64,000 nt of DNA from Prostheceraeus crozeri. Lineage: Eukaryota > Platyhelminthes > Polycladida > Euryleptidae. How positions within the stretch are numbered: the stretch's first letter is position 1; every line of letters starts with the position of its first letter. A model generated the notes under the pieces. It had not been told where the DNA came from. It worked only from the letters and a program-made list of their open reading frames with translations, and did no database searches. The stretch spans positions 173,549 through 237,548 of the forward strand of contig CAJQUW010007736.1 in assembly GCA_907163375.1 (NCBI GenBank), written 5' to 3'. Shown here piece after piece: positions 56,332 to 64,000 of this stretch. The translations under genes were made by a program, and so were the position numbers.

Positions 56332-57387
56332 CAGCGCGAAACGGCGTAATTCGCATTTTGCGCGTAAATATGTAAATTGAGGACTGTGGGCGTGAATCTA
56401 CCATCTTATGGGACGTAAATCAATAATATTTTTACAGTAGGCCTATGATTTCTGTAGTTTTATCAATGGAAAAGGAGTGCTGCAAGCTGAAATCACAGTG
56501 CCAGCGTGAGTAAGCAATGTTTGAGAAACACGTCTCTGTTGTCACAAAGTCGCTTTCTTAATTATTTACAGATCATCTCAAGACATACACTGTAAACTGT
56601 AGGGCACGAATTTAGGCACGAAGTCAGAATCTGGTGCCTATTAGCGCCTATTGATGCCTGAAGGCACTAACAGGCATCAAACCAAATATTTGTTTATCTG
56701 GTAAAAACCACATAAAGAAAAATTTCTTCATTCGCGATTGCTAATTAGGAAGCTAATTTATTCGAAAATAAGCCATCTAAGCTTCAAATTACTCAACTCG
56801 TCAAATTTAAATCTCCTTTGTTTGAGTCTCTAGCATTTTAAAGACATTCTTTCATTCTTCCATCCGTGAAGTGTTGTTGAGTAACGCTCGCGACAACAGC
56901 TGTTCAGGATAGCATGTGGGCTTGAATCAAGCAAGATTATATTTGAAGAACAGAAAAAGGTGCTGCATGGAAAAAGGTAAGTACGACATGAGTTCGTTTG
57001 AAAATATACATGCATCCTGGGAAATATAACTAAGGCCACTATCAAATCATTAGTATAGTTTAGGTTTCCGACAAGACCAACGTCCAGTCAAATCTCAGTA
57101 TGATGTATTTTGATGTTTTGCTACATACTGCAACCGCAGATAGTGCAAATATTTCTTGGAAGGAAATGCTTTCTTAACTTTTTATTACCGGAGGTGGCGA
57201 CACACTTTAATAGTTGGCTACCTAATAATAGAAGCACGTGAGGTTTCAACGAAATCACTGGATCCAATTAAAAAGTCACAGCTCCTATTGTGAAGAGATG
57301 GTCATAGATAGTGACGCTGCTCTTTTGGAATTTCCTCACTTTACTGATTGTGAATCATCAATGTTGTATTCTAGCATTGATACCGCC
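56332..57387. other. Region between the MITE and the BEL/Pao element
   Basis: No gene recognised. A patch at about 56,600-56,690 repeats GGCACGAA, GGTGCCTATTAGCGCCTATT and TGCCTGAAGGCACTAACAGGC, inverted-repeat words like a short MITE remnant. The last 150 bp before the LTR form part of an open frame that is continuous across the insertion site when the two flanks are compared. Confidence 0.4.
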
Positions 57388-57596
57388 TGTCGCGAACTTC
57401 TATTGTTAAAGGTTCGTGCGTGTTGTCAATCTGCTTTTGTCAAACTTTTATTGTTGAATGCTCCTATTATCAATTTGATATTGATGTCCGAGATCTGGAT
57501 CAGTGTTCAACAGCTTTGTTTGTTCAATGTTCTCTCGCACACAATACACTGACGCCGAACAGAGCACTCGTTTTCTCTTACAACGAATCCGCAACA
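57388..57596 (+). repeat. 5' LTR of the BEL/Pao element
   Basis: 209 bp, starting TG and ending CA. No strong TATA box is obvious; BEL/Pao LTRs often rely on other promoter elements. It is followed at once by the primer-binding site. Confidence 0.95.
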
Positions 57597-57611
57597 TGGC
57601 GCCCAACGCGT
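57597..57611 (+). promoter_or_regulatory. Primer-binding site
   Basis: TGGCGCCCAACGCG directly follows the 5' LTR. A TGG start is required to pair with a tRNA CCA end. The primer tRNA is not identified here. Confidence 0.7.
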
Positions 57612-57693
57612 GTTAGCAGCTCTCCGTTACAGAAGTTTTGACTCCTCGAATATAAACTATTGGAAAACGGCGTGAACGTTCTGGATTTTGAGG

Positions 57694-60600
57694 ATGACGG
57701 AGAAGGATACCTTGGTGAGACAACGAGGATTTGTTCGATCGGCAGCTACAAAATGGATTGGACGTGTAAGTGACGATCTTTCTCCACATGAAATTAAGGC
57801 AATTCAGGCAAGCTTATCAAATGACTTATTGAAGTTAGAAAAACTTGACAGTTCAATTTTTGATTTGTGTAACGATGACGAGGTCGATTCAGAAATGGAT
57901 AAATGTCTAGACTATAAATTAAAAATTCAATCCGCTTTAGCGCTTTTGCAATCTTTTGATAGTTCTGATGTCAAACATGGAAAAACGATTTCTGAATCAG
58001 CCTCTGTCAAACTTCCAAAACTTACCTTGCCTATTTTTTCGGGAAGTAAGATGGAGTGGCAATCATTTTATGATATTTTTGAGACGTCTATTATAAAAAA
58101 TCCATCTTTATCCGATATACAAAAGTTTGTGTACTTGCAATCATGCCTGACAGGTACAGCTAAGGCTGCCATAGGGGGTTTGAACCTTGCATCAAAGAAC
58201 TTTGGGATAGCAATTGACATTCTACGAGAAAGATTCGGATCTCCTCGTAACGTCATTAATGTCCATTTACGTACTATTCAAGATCTGATATGTAAGTCTG
58301 AGTGTGTTTCTCATTTGCGTGAGTTTTGTGACAGTATAAAGTTGCATGTCCGTTGTTTGGAAAGTTTAGGTGTTCACACTAACTCATATGAAATGGTTAT
58401 TTTACCAAAGATTATTTCTAAGTTGCCGAGGGATATCAAGTTATGTGTATGCGAAAAATCTTACGTTATGGATTCTATTGAGGCATTTCTAGATATTTTT
58501 GAAAACGTTATTAAACTTCGTGAAACGATTGATGATAACTATACAACTACAAAACGTATTAGTTTCAAAGACAAAATTGGTGACGGACAGAATACTAACT
58601 CCGGTTCGGTTATTGCTTTGACTACGACAGATGACTCATTGAATACTGTAAATCGAGGTCGTAACGTTATGAAGCTTCGCTGTACCTTCTGTGGTGGGGA
58701 GCACAAGTCTTCTTGGTGCGAGATAATACCCTTCTTGGAGGACAGAATTAGCTTTCTAAAGAACGAAAAGAGATGCTTTATTTGTCTCAAGCGTAATCAC
58801 ATGGCCCTTTCATGCAAATCCAAGGGTAACTGTAAAAAATGTACTAAGTCGCTTCATCACATCGCTATCTGTCCAAAGGTGATAAAGAAAAAACCTACAG
58901 AGGATTCAGATAAAAATAATCCAGATAGTATCGCAAAGCAGATTGTTCACGTACCTTCAAATGAAGCATCTGTATTGACAACAGCGGATAAGGGAGCGCA
59001 CGTTATGCTTCCAACAGCAAAAGTTATACTCAAGTCTCCGAGCCATGATAAAGAACTTATGGTTAAAGCGATATTCGATACCGCAAGCTCACGAAGCTAC
59101 GTAAGACGTGACTTATGTGAATACTTGTCGATGACTCTTGGTCAAGAAGAGCAATTACCCTTAAATACTTTCGGTACTAATTCTCAAGTATCACATACTA
59201 TTTCTCCCGTAAATATCGAGTTCAGTAAAGTTAATTCTCCGATTTCAATGAAGTTAAAAGCATGCGCAGTGGACATTATTTGCAATCCTCAACATTCTAT
59301 AAGTGTACAAGATTTCCCACATTTACGCGGTCTCGATTTAGCTGATCCTTATGACGCTCGAGATACACAACTTGATATTGGGATATTGATTGGGGCTGAC
59401 CAATATTATAACTTTGTTTTCGGGGATCAAATTATTCGAGGGACTGAGGATCACCTGGTTGCAGTAAATAGCAAGTTGGGTTGGATCATCCAAGGTCCTA
59501 TATTCATTAATCCGAATTCGAAATTTTTTGTGGAGCAGACCTGGTCAACGACAGCGATGCTATGTAAAGAACATGATTGTATTCAGCAACTCCAAAAGTT
59601 CTGGAACCTTGAACACATTGGCATACTTCCCAAAGAAGTTGAAGAATCTACATTTCTCCCAGATATTCAATACTCCAATAATCGCTATACTATTGCTTTG
59701 CCCTGGAAACAAGAAAAGTCAAGTCTCCCGTTGACATCGAATTTCTCGATTGCATTGAAGCGATTGAATAAAACGATCCAAGAAGTGAAATCAAACCAAA
59801 ACGTTTACCACGAATACCAGAAAATTTTCGATGATCAGTTGAGGAACGAAATGATTGAAAAAGTCGATCAGAGTGCATCCAACAGCACTCCCATTCACTA
59901 CTTACCTCATCGACCAGTTATACGAATGACTTCTGAATCGACGAAAATCCGCATTGTTTTTGATGCCTCGTGCAGGAAGAATAAAAGATCGATATCCCTC
60001 AACGACTGTTTGCTACAAGGACCATGTAGTCTACCTAGTATACCCAGTCTGATTATCGGATTTCGTCTACACGCCATCGGGATAACTGCTGATATAGAAA
60101 AGGCTTTTTTACAAATCCAAATTAACCCAGATGATAGAGATTCACTTCGTTTTTTGTGGCTTGATTCGGATAACAATTTGATAACGTATCGACATCGGTC
60201 TTTGGTATTCGGATTAACATGCAGTCCGGCAATTCTGGAACGTGTCATTCATGAACATTTGCATAAATTCAGCTCTCTGTATCCGGCCTTAATGGAGAAA
60301 TTGAAAGACAGCATGTATGTCGACAATCTGATAACGGGATGTTCATCATTAAACGAGGCCGAGCAGTTGTATTCAATTTCAAGTCGTATTTTTTCTGATG
60401 CTGGATTTAATCTCAGACAATGGCATACAAATTCAAGTGATCTCGACAAAATCTTTTCTCAAGGAAACGTCGGTAGTGGCGTCGATTCTAGATTCGAGTC
60501 GGAGAGGATTCAAGAAGACACATCTACATTTTCTGAGTCGATTCTTAATCAAGATATGTCTACGGCAAAACCGGATAACACTGTATCAATTCTCGGAATA

Positions 60601-62934
60601 CCATGGAATTTTGAGGATGATGTTTTTCAAATTGATTATCGACATATTGTCGCGACTGAAGGTCCAATAACCAAAAGATCAATTTTGTCCGAAGCAGCTC
60701 AATTTTATGATCCCATTGGCTACCTCGCTCCTACCCTGATTATACCAAAAACAATATTTCAAAGCCTCCGTAAATCGAAATGTGACTGGGATTCGACTGT
60801 TGATGATGAAACAGCTTCCAAATGGAAATCATGGTTCTGCGATATGTCAAAATTTTCATTGTCTTTACGACGGCCATACTTCGATTATTGTGAAAATGCA
60901 ATAAATGTGCAAATACATGCCTTTGCAGACGCTTCTAAGGCAGCGTATGCGTCGGTCGTATACTTGCGCATTGAATACGACAGCGGGGATATTTCATGCA
61001 ATATATTGATAGCTAAAAGTAAAGTTTCACCATTGAATGCATTAACTATTCCTCGCTTGGAATTGATGGGATGTCTTTTACTGTCAAGACTTATCGACTA
61101 TTTGCGACCTTTATTCTCAGATGTTTGTTTTTTCTGTTGGAGTGACAGCAAAACTGCTTTATCGTGGATCACCAACCAAACCAAAGTGTGGCCCGTATTT
61201 ATTCAGAACAGGGTTTCAGAAATTCGTCGACATACACATGATTGTCAGTGGAGATATGTTCCATCCGAACATAATCCCGCCGATTTACCTTCGAGAGGCG
61301 TAGCTCCCTTGTCTTTGATAGGAAATTCTGTTTGGTGGAATGGACCTACATTTCTACAATATGAATTGAATCATTGGCCCGAAAACGAGCAAATTTCTAA
61401 AACATCCGATGAGAATACAAGAAGTGATGTCTGCCTTTTAGCGCAATCGTCATCGTCTATTTCGAATATCATTGAAATCGATCGCTACTCCTCCTTCCAA
61501 AAGCTACTGAGAGTTACGGCAATTGTTATTAAGTTTATTAGAATATTGAGGAAAGAAATATCAGATGCTACGATTACTTCTACAGATGTAGACAAGGCAG
61601 AGTCCATGTGGATCAAAGAAATGCAAAACGAGGAGTATAAATCGGAACTTCTCCATCTCCAAAGCAATGGACCAAGTACTAAGCTGTGCAAGAGTCTTTG
61701 TCTTTTTGTTGATAGCGTGGGAATCATTCGCTCGAAAGGTCGTTCTCCATCGGTACTTCCTGAGGAAACAAATAGTCCTATACTTATGCCTAAGGATTCG
61801 AAGTTTATCGATTTATACGTTATGGATGCTCATCGAGATGTTTGTCATGGTGGTGTCTCGGCGACCTTAGCTAAATTGAGAGAAAGATATTGGATTATCA
61901 AAGGAAGACAACACGTCAAGAAGTTCGTTCGCCGATGCCATTGGTGTCAACGGGTTCAAGGGTTTCATTATGTCCAAAAGGCTGTTCCTGATATTCCGAA
62001 ATTTCGATTAAGTCAGATACGTGCTTTTTCTTCCGTCGGAATTGATTACTGTGGACCCTTGTATTCGCGCAGTAATGGGGAGAGTACGGTCAGAAAATGT
62101 TACATTTGCCTTTTCGTGTGCGCATCCACAAGAGCCATGCATCTGGAACTGGTTCCGGATTTAACTGCCTTAGCCTTTTGCAGGGCACTCAAAAGATTTG
62201 TTGGACGACGGGGAATTCCGCATATTGTATCCGATAACGCTAAAAATTTTAAAGCGGCTTTCAATATCTTGAAAGCTGTGTCTGAAGATGATGCTGTGTC
62301 GAGGTACACAAGTTCTAAGCGGATTGTATGGAATTTTATCGTAGAAAAGGCAGCCTGGATGGGCGGGTTTTATGAGAGAATAGTCAAAGAGGTGAAAGTT
62401 GCTCTTAAGAAAACCGTCCGCAAATCACTGTTAACATACGAAGAATTGGAAACGACTGTCATTGAGATTGAGGGTGTGCTCAACTCCAGGCCGCTACTGT
62501 ATGTTGGGGAGGAAAATGAAGGCATGATACTCTCTCCCAGTCATTTCATTATTCTCCAACGTCATACACATCTTCCGGATTCTCCGTATACCGAACCAGT
62601 TCAGTTGAATATTCACGATAAGATTCGCTATCAGAGAAACTTATTAAATTGTTTCTGGGATATATGGCTGAAAATGTACGTTACATCATTACGGGAAAAG
62701 GGTTGGCGTAGTCATCGAGGATCGTCTGATGAGCCCGAAGTGAATGATGTTGTAATGCTGATGGATGAAAAAATACCCAGATTAAATTGGAAAATTGGTA
62801 CTATTCTTGAAGTTTGTAGAGGGCGCGATAATTGTATTCGATCTGCTGTAGTGATTGTGAGGAGTGGTAATAGGTGCGTGCGTTTGCGTAGGCCCATTCG
62901 CCTATTGGTGCCCATAGAAAAAGGTTCTGATTAA
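57694..62934 (+). CDS. BEL/Pao gag-pol polyprotein, 1,746 residues
   Basis: The start is taken at ATG 57694 (MTEKDTLVRQ); the frame is open two codons further up. Domains in order, rough residues: gag-like DUF1759 region with LPKLTLPIFSGSKMEWQSF (about 107-290); cysteine/histidine knuckles CTFCGGEHKSSWC, CFICLKRNHMALSC and CKKCTKSLHHIAIC (about 328-395); A17-type aspartic protease with FDTASSRSYV and GILIGADQYY (about 455-575); reverse transcriptase with VFDASCRKN, ITADIEKAFLQI and MYVDNLITG (about 730-890); RNase H starting HAFADASKAAYASVVY (about 1,073) and including WSDSKTAL; integrase with the HxxxH/CxxC zinc motif at HRDVCHGGV..RRCHWCQR, then GIDYCGPLY and VSDNAKNF; and a DUF5641-type C-terminus near EVNDVVMLMDEK. 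Domain order and length are typical of BEL/Pao. Confidence 0.95.
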   Translation: MTEKDTLVRQRGFVRSAATKWIGRVSDDLSPHEIKAIQASLSNDLLKLEKLDSSIFDLCNDDEVDSEMDKCLDYKLKIQSALALLQSFDSSDVKHGKTISESASVKLPKLTLPIFSGSKMEWQSFYDIFETSIIKNPSLSDIQKFVYLQSCLTGTAKAAIGGLNLASKNFGIAIDILRERFGSPRNVINVHLRTIQDLICKSECVSHLREFCDSIKLHVRCLESLGVHTNSYEMVILPKIISKLPRDIKLCVCEKSYVMDSIEAFLDIFENVIKLRETIDDNYTTTKRISFKDKIGDGQNTNSGSVIALTTTDDSLNTVNRGRNVMKLRCTFCGGEHKSSWCEIIPFLEDRISFLKNEKRCFICLKRNHMALSCKSKGNCKKCTKSLHHIAICPKVIKKKPTEDSDKNNPDSIAKQIVHVPSNEASVLTTADKGAHVMLPTAKVILKSPSHDKELMVKAIFDTASSRSYVRRDLCEYLSMTLGQEEQLPLNTFGTNSQVSHTISPVNIEFSKVNSPISMKLKACAVDIICNPQHSISVQDFPHLRGLDLADPYDARDTQLDIGILIGADQYYNFVFGDQIIRGTEDHLVAVNSKLGWIIQGPIFINPNSKFFVEQTWSTTAMLCKEHDCIQQLQKFWNLEHIGILPKEVEESTFLPDIQYSNNRYTIALPWKQEKSSLPLTSNFSIALKRLNKTIQEVKSNQNVYHEYQKIFDDQLRNEMIEKVDQSASNSTPIHYLPHRPVIRMTSESTKIRIVFDASCRKNKRSISLNDCLLQGPCSLPSIPSLIIGFRLHAIGITADIEKAFLQIQINPDDRDSLRFLWLDSDNNLITYRHRSLVFGLTCSPAILERVIHEHLHKFSSLYPALMEKLKDSMYVDNLITGCSSLNEAEQLYSISSRIFSDAGFNLRQWHTNSSDLDKIFSQGNVGSGVDSRFESERIQEDTSTFSESILNQDMSTAKPDNTVSILGIPWNFEDDVFQIDYRHIVATEGPITKRSILSEAAQFYDPIGYLAPTLIIPKTIFQSLRKSKCDWDSTVDDETASKWKSWFCDMSKFSLSLRRPYFDYCENAINVQIHAFADASKAAYASVVYLRIEYDSGDISCNILIAKSKVSPLNALTIPRLELMGCLLLSRLIDYLRPLFSDVCFFCWSDSKTALSWITNQTKVWPVFIQNRVSEIRRHTHDCQWRYVPSEHNPADLPSRGVAPLSLIGNSVWWNGPTFLQYELNHWPENEQISKTSDENTRSDVCLLAQSSSSISNIIEIDRYSSFQKLLRVTAIVIKFIRILRKEISDATITSTDVDKAESMWIKEMQNEEYKSELLHLQSNGPSTKLCKSLCLFVDSVGIIRSKGRSPSVLPEETNSPILMPKDSKFIDLYVMDAHRDVCHGGVSATLAKLRERYWIIKGRQHVKKFVRRCHWCQRVQGFHYVQKAVPDIPKFRLSQIRAFSSVGIDYCGPLYSRSNGESTVRKCYICLFVCASTRAMHLELVPDLTALAFCRALKRFVGRRGIPHIVSDNAKNFKAAFNILKAVSEDDAVSRYTSSKRIVWNFIVEKAAWMGGFYERIVKEVKVALKKTVRKSLLTYEELETTVIEIEGVLNSRPLLYVGEENEGMILSPSHFIILQRHTHLPDSPYTEPVQLNIHDKIRYQRNLLNCFWDIWLKMYVTSLREKGWRSHRGSSDEPEVNDVVMLMDEKIPRLNWKIGTILEVCRGRDNCIRSAVVIVRSGNRCVRLRRPIRLLVPIEKGSD

Positions 62935-63260
62935 TTCAAATGCATGGTTCAATCCCCTCTCAAATCTAACCTATTTCTTACGATTTGTACATTCGTTTTG
63001 TACTTATGTTCAGTTATTATGCCCGACACAGTTGCTTTTTGAACGGGTACCGTATCATATTTCTACATGTCTCAAATCGTATTTCTATTTTTTGCGTAGA
63101 TCGTGCTCTGAAGAAAGACTGAATGCCTCTTTTATTCATGCAATGCATGAATAGTGATCTTCATGCGTCTATGATTGGAGTGATAATTTATTATCTATTC
63201 TCTCTGCGAGTTATCCGTTATATTTGTTTTTTATGCCTGCTCCCATAAAAAATAGGGGAG
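62935..63260. other. Untranslated stretch between pol and the 3' LTR
   Basis: About 325 bp of non-coding element sequence ending in the polypurine tract. No envelope-like frame. Confidence 0.7.
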
Positions 63261-63469
63261 TGTCGCGAACTTCTATTGTTAAAGGTTCGTGCGTGTTGTC
63301 AATCTGCTTTTGTCAAACTTTTATTGTTGAATGCTCCTATTATCAATTTGATATTGATGTCCGAGATCTGGATCAGTGTTCAACAGCTTTGTTCGTTCAA
63401 TGTTCTCTCGCACACAATACACTGACGCCGAACAGAGCACTCGTTTTCTCTTACAACGAATCCGCAACA
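63261..63469 (+). repeat. 3' LTR of the BEL/Pao element
   Basis: 209 bp, differing from the 5' LTR at a single position by eye. It is preceded by a purine-rich tract (AAAAAATAGGGGAG, ending at 63260) that would prime plus-strand synthesis. Confidence 0.95.
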
Positions 63470-63524
63470 CCGCCCTTCGAAGTCGTTATTGTTCGACCTT
63501 CCTCACAACGCGTTGCTATAGACG

Positions 63525-63713
63525 TCAACGACTGAATGCCGAGAGTTCGTGTTTACTTGCTTTCCGAATGTTCAGTGCGGCAGTGACATCGTGATCACGC
63601 ATCATTCTGTCGACTGACAGACAGCTTGTCTTGGAATAGGGTGAAAGTGTTGACTGGACGATTTTCATATACATGTGATTTTTTCTTTGTGTATTACACT
63701 GTTCATGCAACAT
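63525..63713 (-). pseudogene. Possible C-terminal remnant of a TnpB/Fanzor-type nuclease
   Basis: A 62-codon minus-strand frame ends with MMRDHDVTAALNIRKASKH and a natural-looking stop. The block R-D-x-D-V-x-A-A-x-N-I resembles the last RuvC motif of TnpB and its eukaryotic relatives, the Fanzor proteins (family pattern: D-R-D-V-N-A-A-x-N-I), which also sits near the C-terminus. One cysteine (SCLSV) lies 12 residues upstream where a zinc ribbon is usual, but the full set of cysteines is not there. Upstream sequence to the window end gives no further match. It lies only 55 bp outside the BEL/Pao LTR. The call rests on one motif. Confidence 0.35.
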
Positions 63714-64000
63714 CCATTTGGAAACTGCAAATCAAATTAAGATCAGTGTCCCATTTTCGAGGTGAGAACCATTCCATTCATATTTGCTTCAAGACGATAT
63801 TTAGAAACGGTTCTTTAGGTATTATAAAACATACATGGAACTAGGGTCTTTGTTCAATGCAATGGAAACTTGAAACCATACACATAATGCTTGAAAACTA
63901 TTCATTCCGAAGTAAAATGGAGTTTTATATTAGATCTCATTTTCTTAACATTGTGGTTAAATAGCATTGTAAAATAAAAAATGTAATATTATATGTAACA
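63714..64000. other. No gene recognised
   Basis: AT-rich sequence to the window edge. Nothing supported on either strand. Confidence 0.4.

Larger units (their letters stand above)
57388..63469 (+). mobile_element. BEL/Pao LTR retrotransposon, looks whole and young
   Basis: The element is 6,082 bp. Two 209-bp LTRs start TGTCGCGAAC and end CCGCAACA, and they differ at one position by eye. The flanks are the 5-bp direct repeat CCGCC (57383-57387 and 63470-63474), as expected for BEL/Pao. One long gag-pol frame runs from 57,694 to 62,934 with no visible break. Near-identical LTRs mean a recent insertion, probably the youngest element in the window. No envelope-like gene is visible after pol. It is treated here as a virus-like element and only described. 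Confidence 0.95.

Noticed and set aside
57388-63469. Retrovirus with envelope
   Set aside because: The stretch after pol is short and non-coding. Domain content is that of a BEL/Pao retrotransposon without an envelope gene.

Overview
The window looks like a gene-poor, AT-rich stretch of an invertebrate animal genome. The only host genes I can support are spliced. They are one exon of a LysM-domain protein (minus strand, about 16.7 kb), three exons of the ciliary microtubule inner protein CFAP141 (plus strand, 18.6, 27.6 and 54.3 kb), and possibly one very small gene at 16.9-17.2 kb. The phylum cannot be fixed from sequence reading alone. A ciliated-cell gene plus copia, BEL/Pao, hAT, LINE and protein-primed polymerase elements fits many aquatic invertebrates.

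Layout. 0-1.7 kb: a broken member of an uncharacterised multi-copy invertebrate protein family. 2.6-5.1 kb: a complete-ended but broken hAT transposon with a BED-finger transposase and perfect 8-bp target duplications. 6.6-15.3 kb: a decayed Ty1/copia-type LTR element that served as landing site for a foldback repeat, a second hAT carrying a 52-bp minisatellite, and a 1.4-kb non-autonomous element. 15.4-16.2 kb: an inverted-repeat element built on the motif ACGTGGATTAATTCA. 18.2 kb: a tRNA-derived SINE. 20.8-25.7 kb: a LINE split by a third hAT, itself split by a MITE, with a palindrome that copied flanking LINE sequence. 28.6-30.5 kb: a hAT-type MITE. 30.6-31.5 kb: a degenerate tandem array. 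32.7-48.6 kb: a 15.9-kb element with 1.73-kb terminal inverted repeats and one recognisable gene, a broken protein-primed family B DNA polymerase. 49-56.3 kb: hAT relics and MITEs. 57.4-63.5 kb: a young, whole-looking BEL/Pao retrotransposon with 209-bp LTRs and a 5-bp target duplication. 63.5-63.7 kb: a possible TnpB/Fanzor C-terminal remnant.

The three CFAP141 exons (41, 130 and 102 coding bases) join in phase and span at least 35.8 kb, so most of the window is intron filled by transposons. The LINE/hAT nest lies in the first visible intron and the polymerase element in the second.

The strongest candidate for something not yet described is the 32,688-48,564 element. It has very long, nearly identical inverted termini, a zinc-finger-bearing polymerase as its only visible gene, and about 7.5 kb of non-coding interior that holds repeated hairpin-forming units instead of the capsid, integrase, protease and ATPase genes expected of a Polinton.
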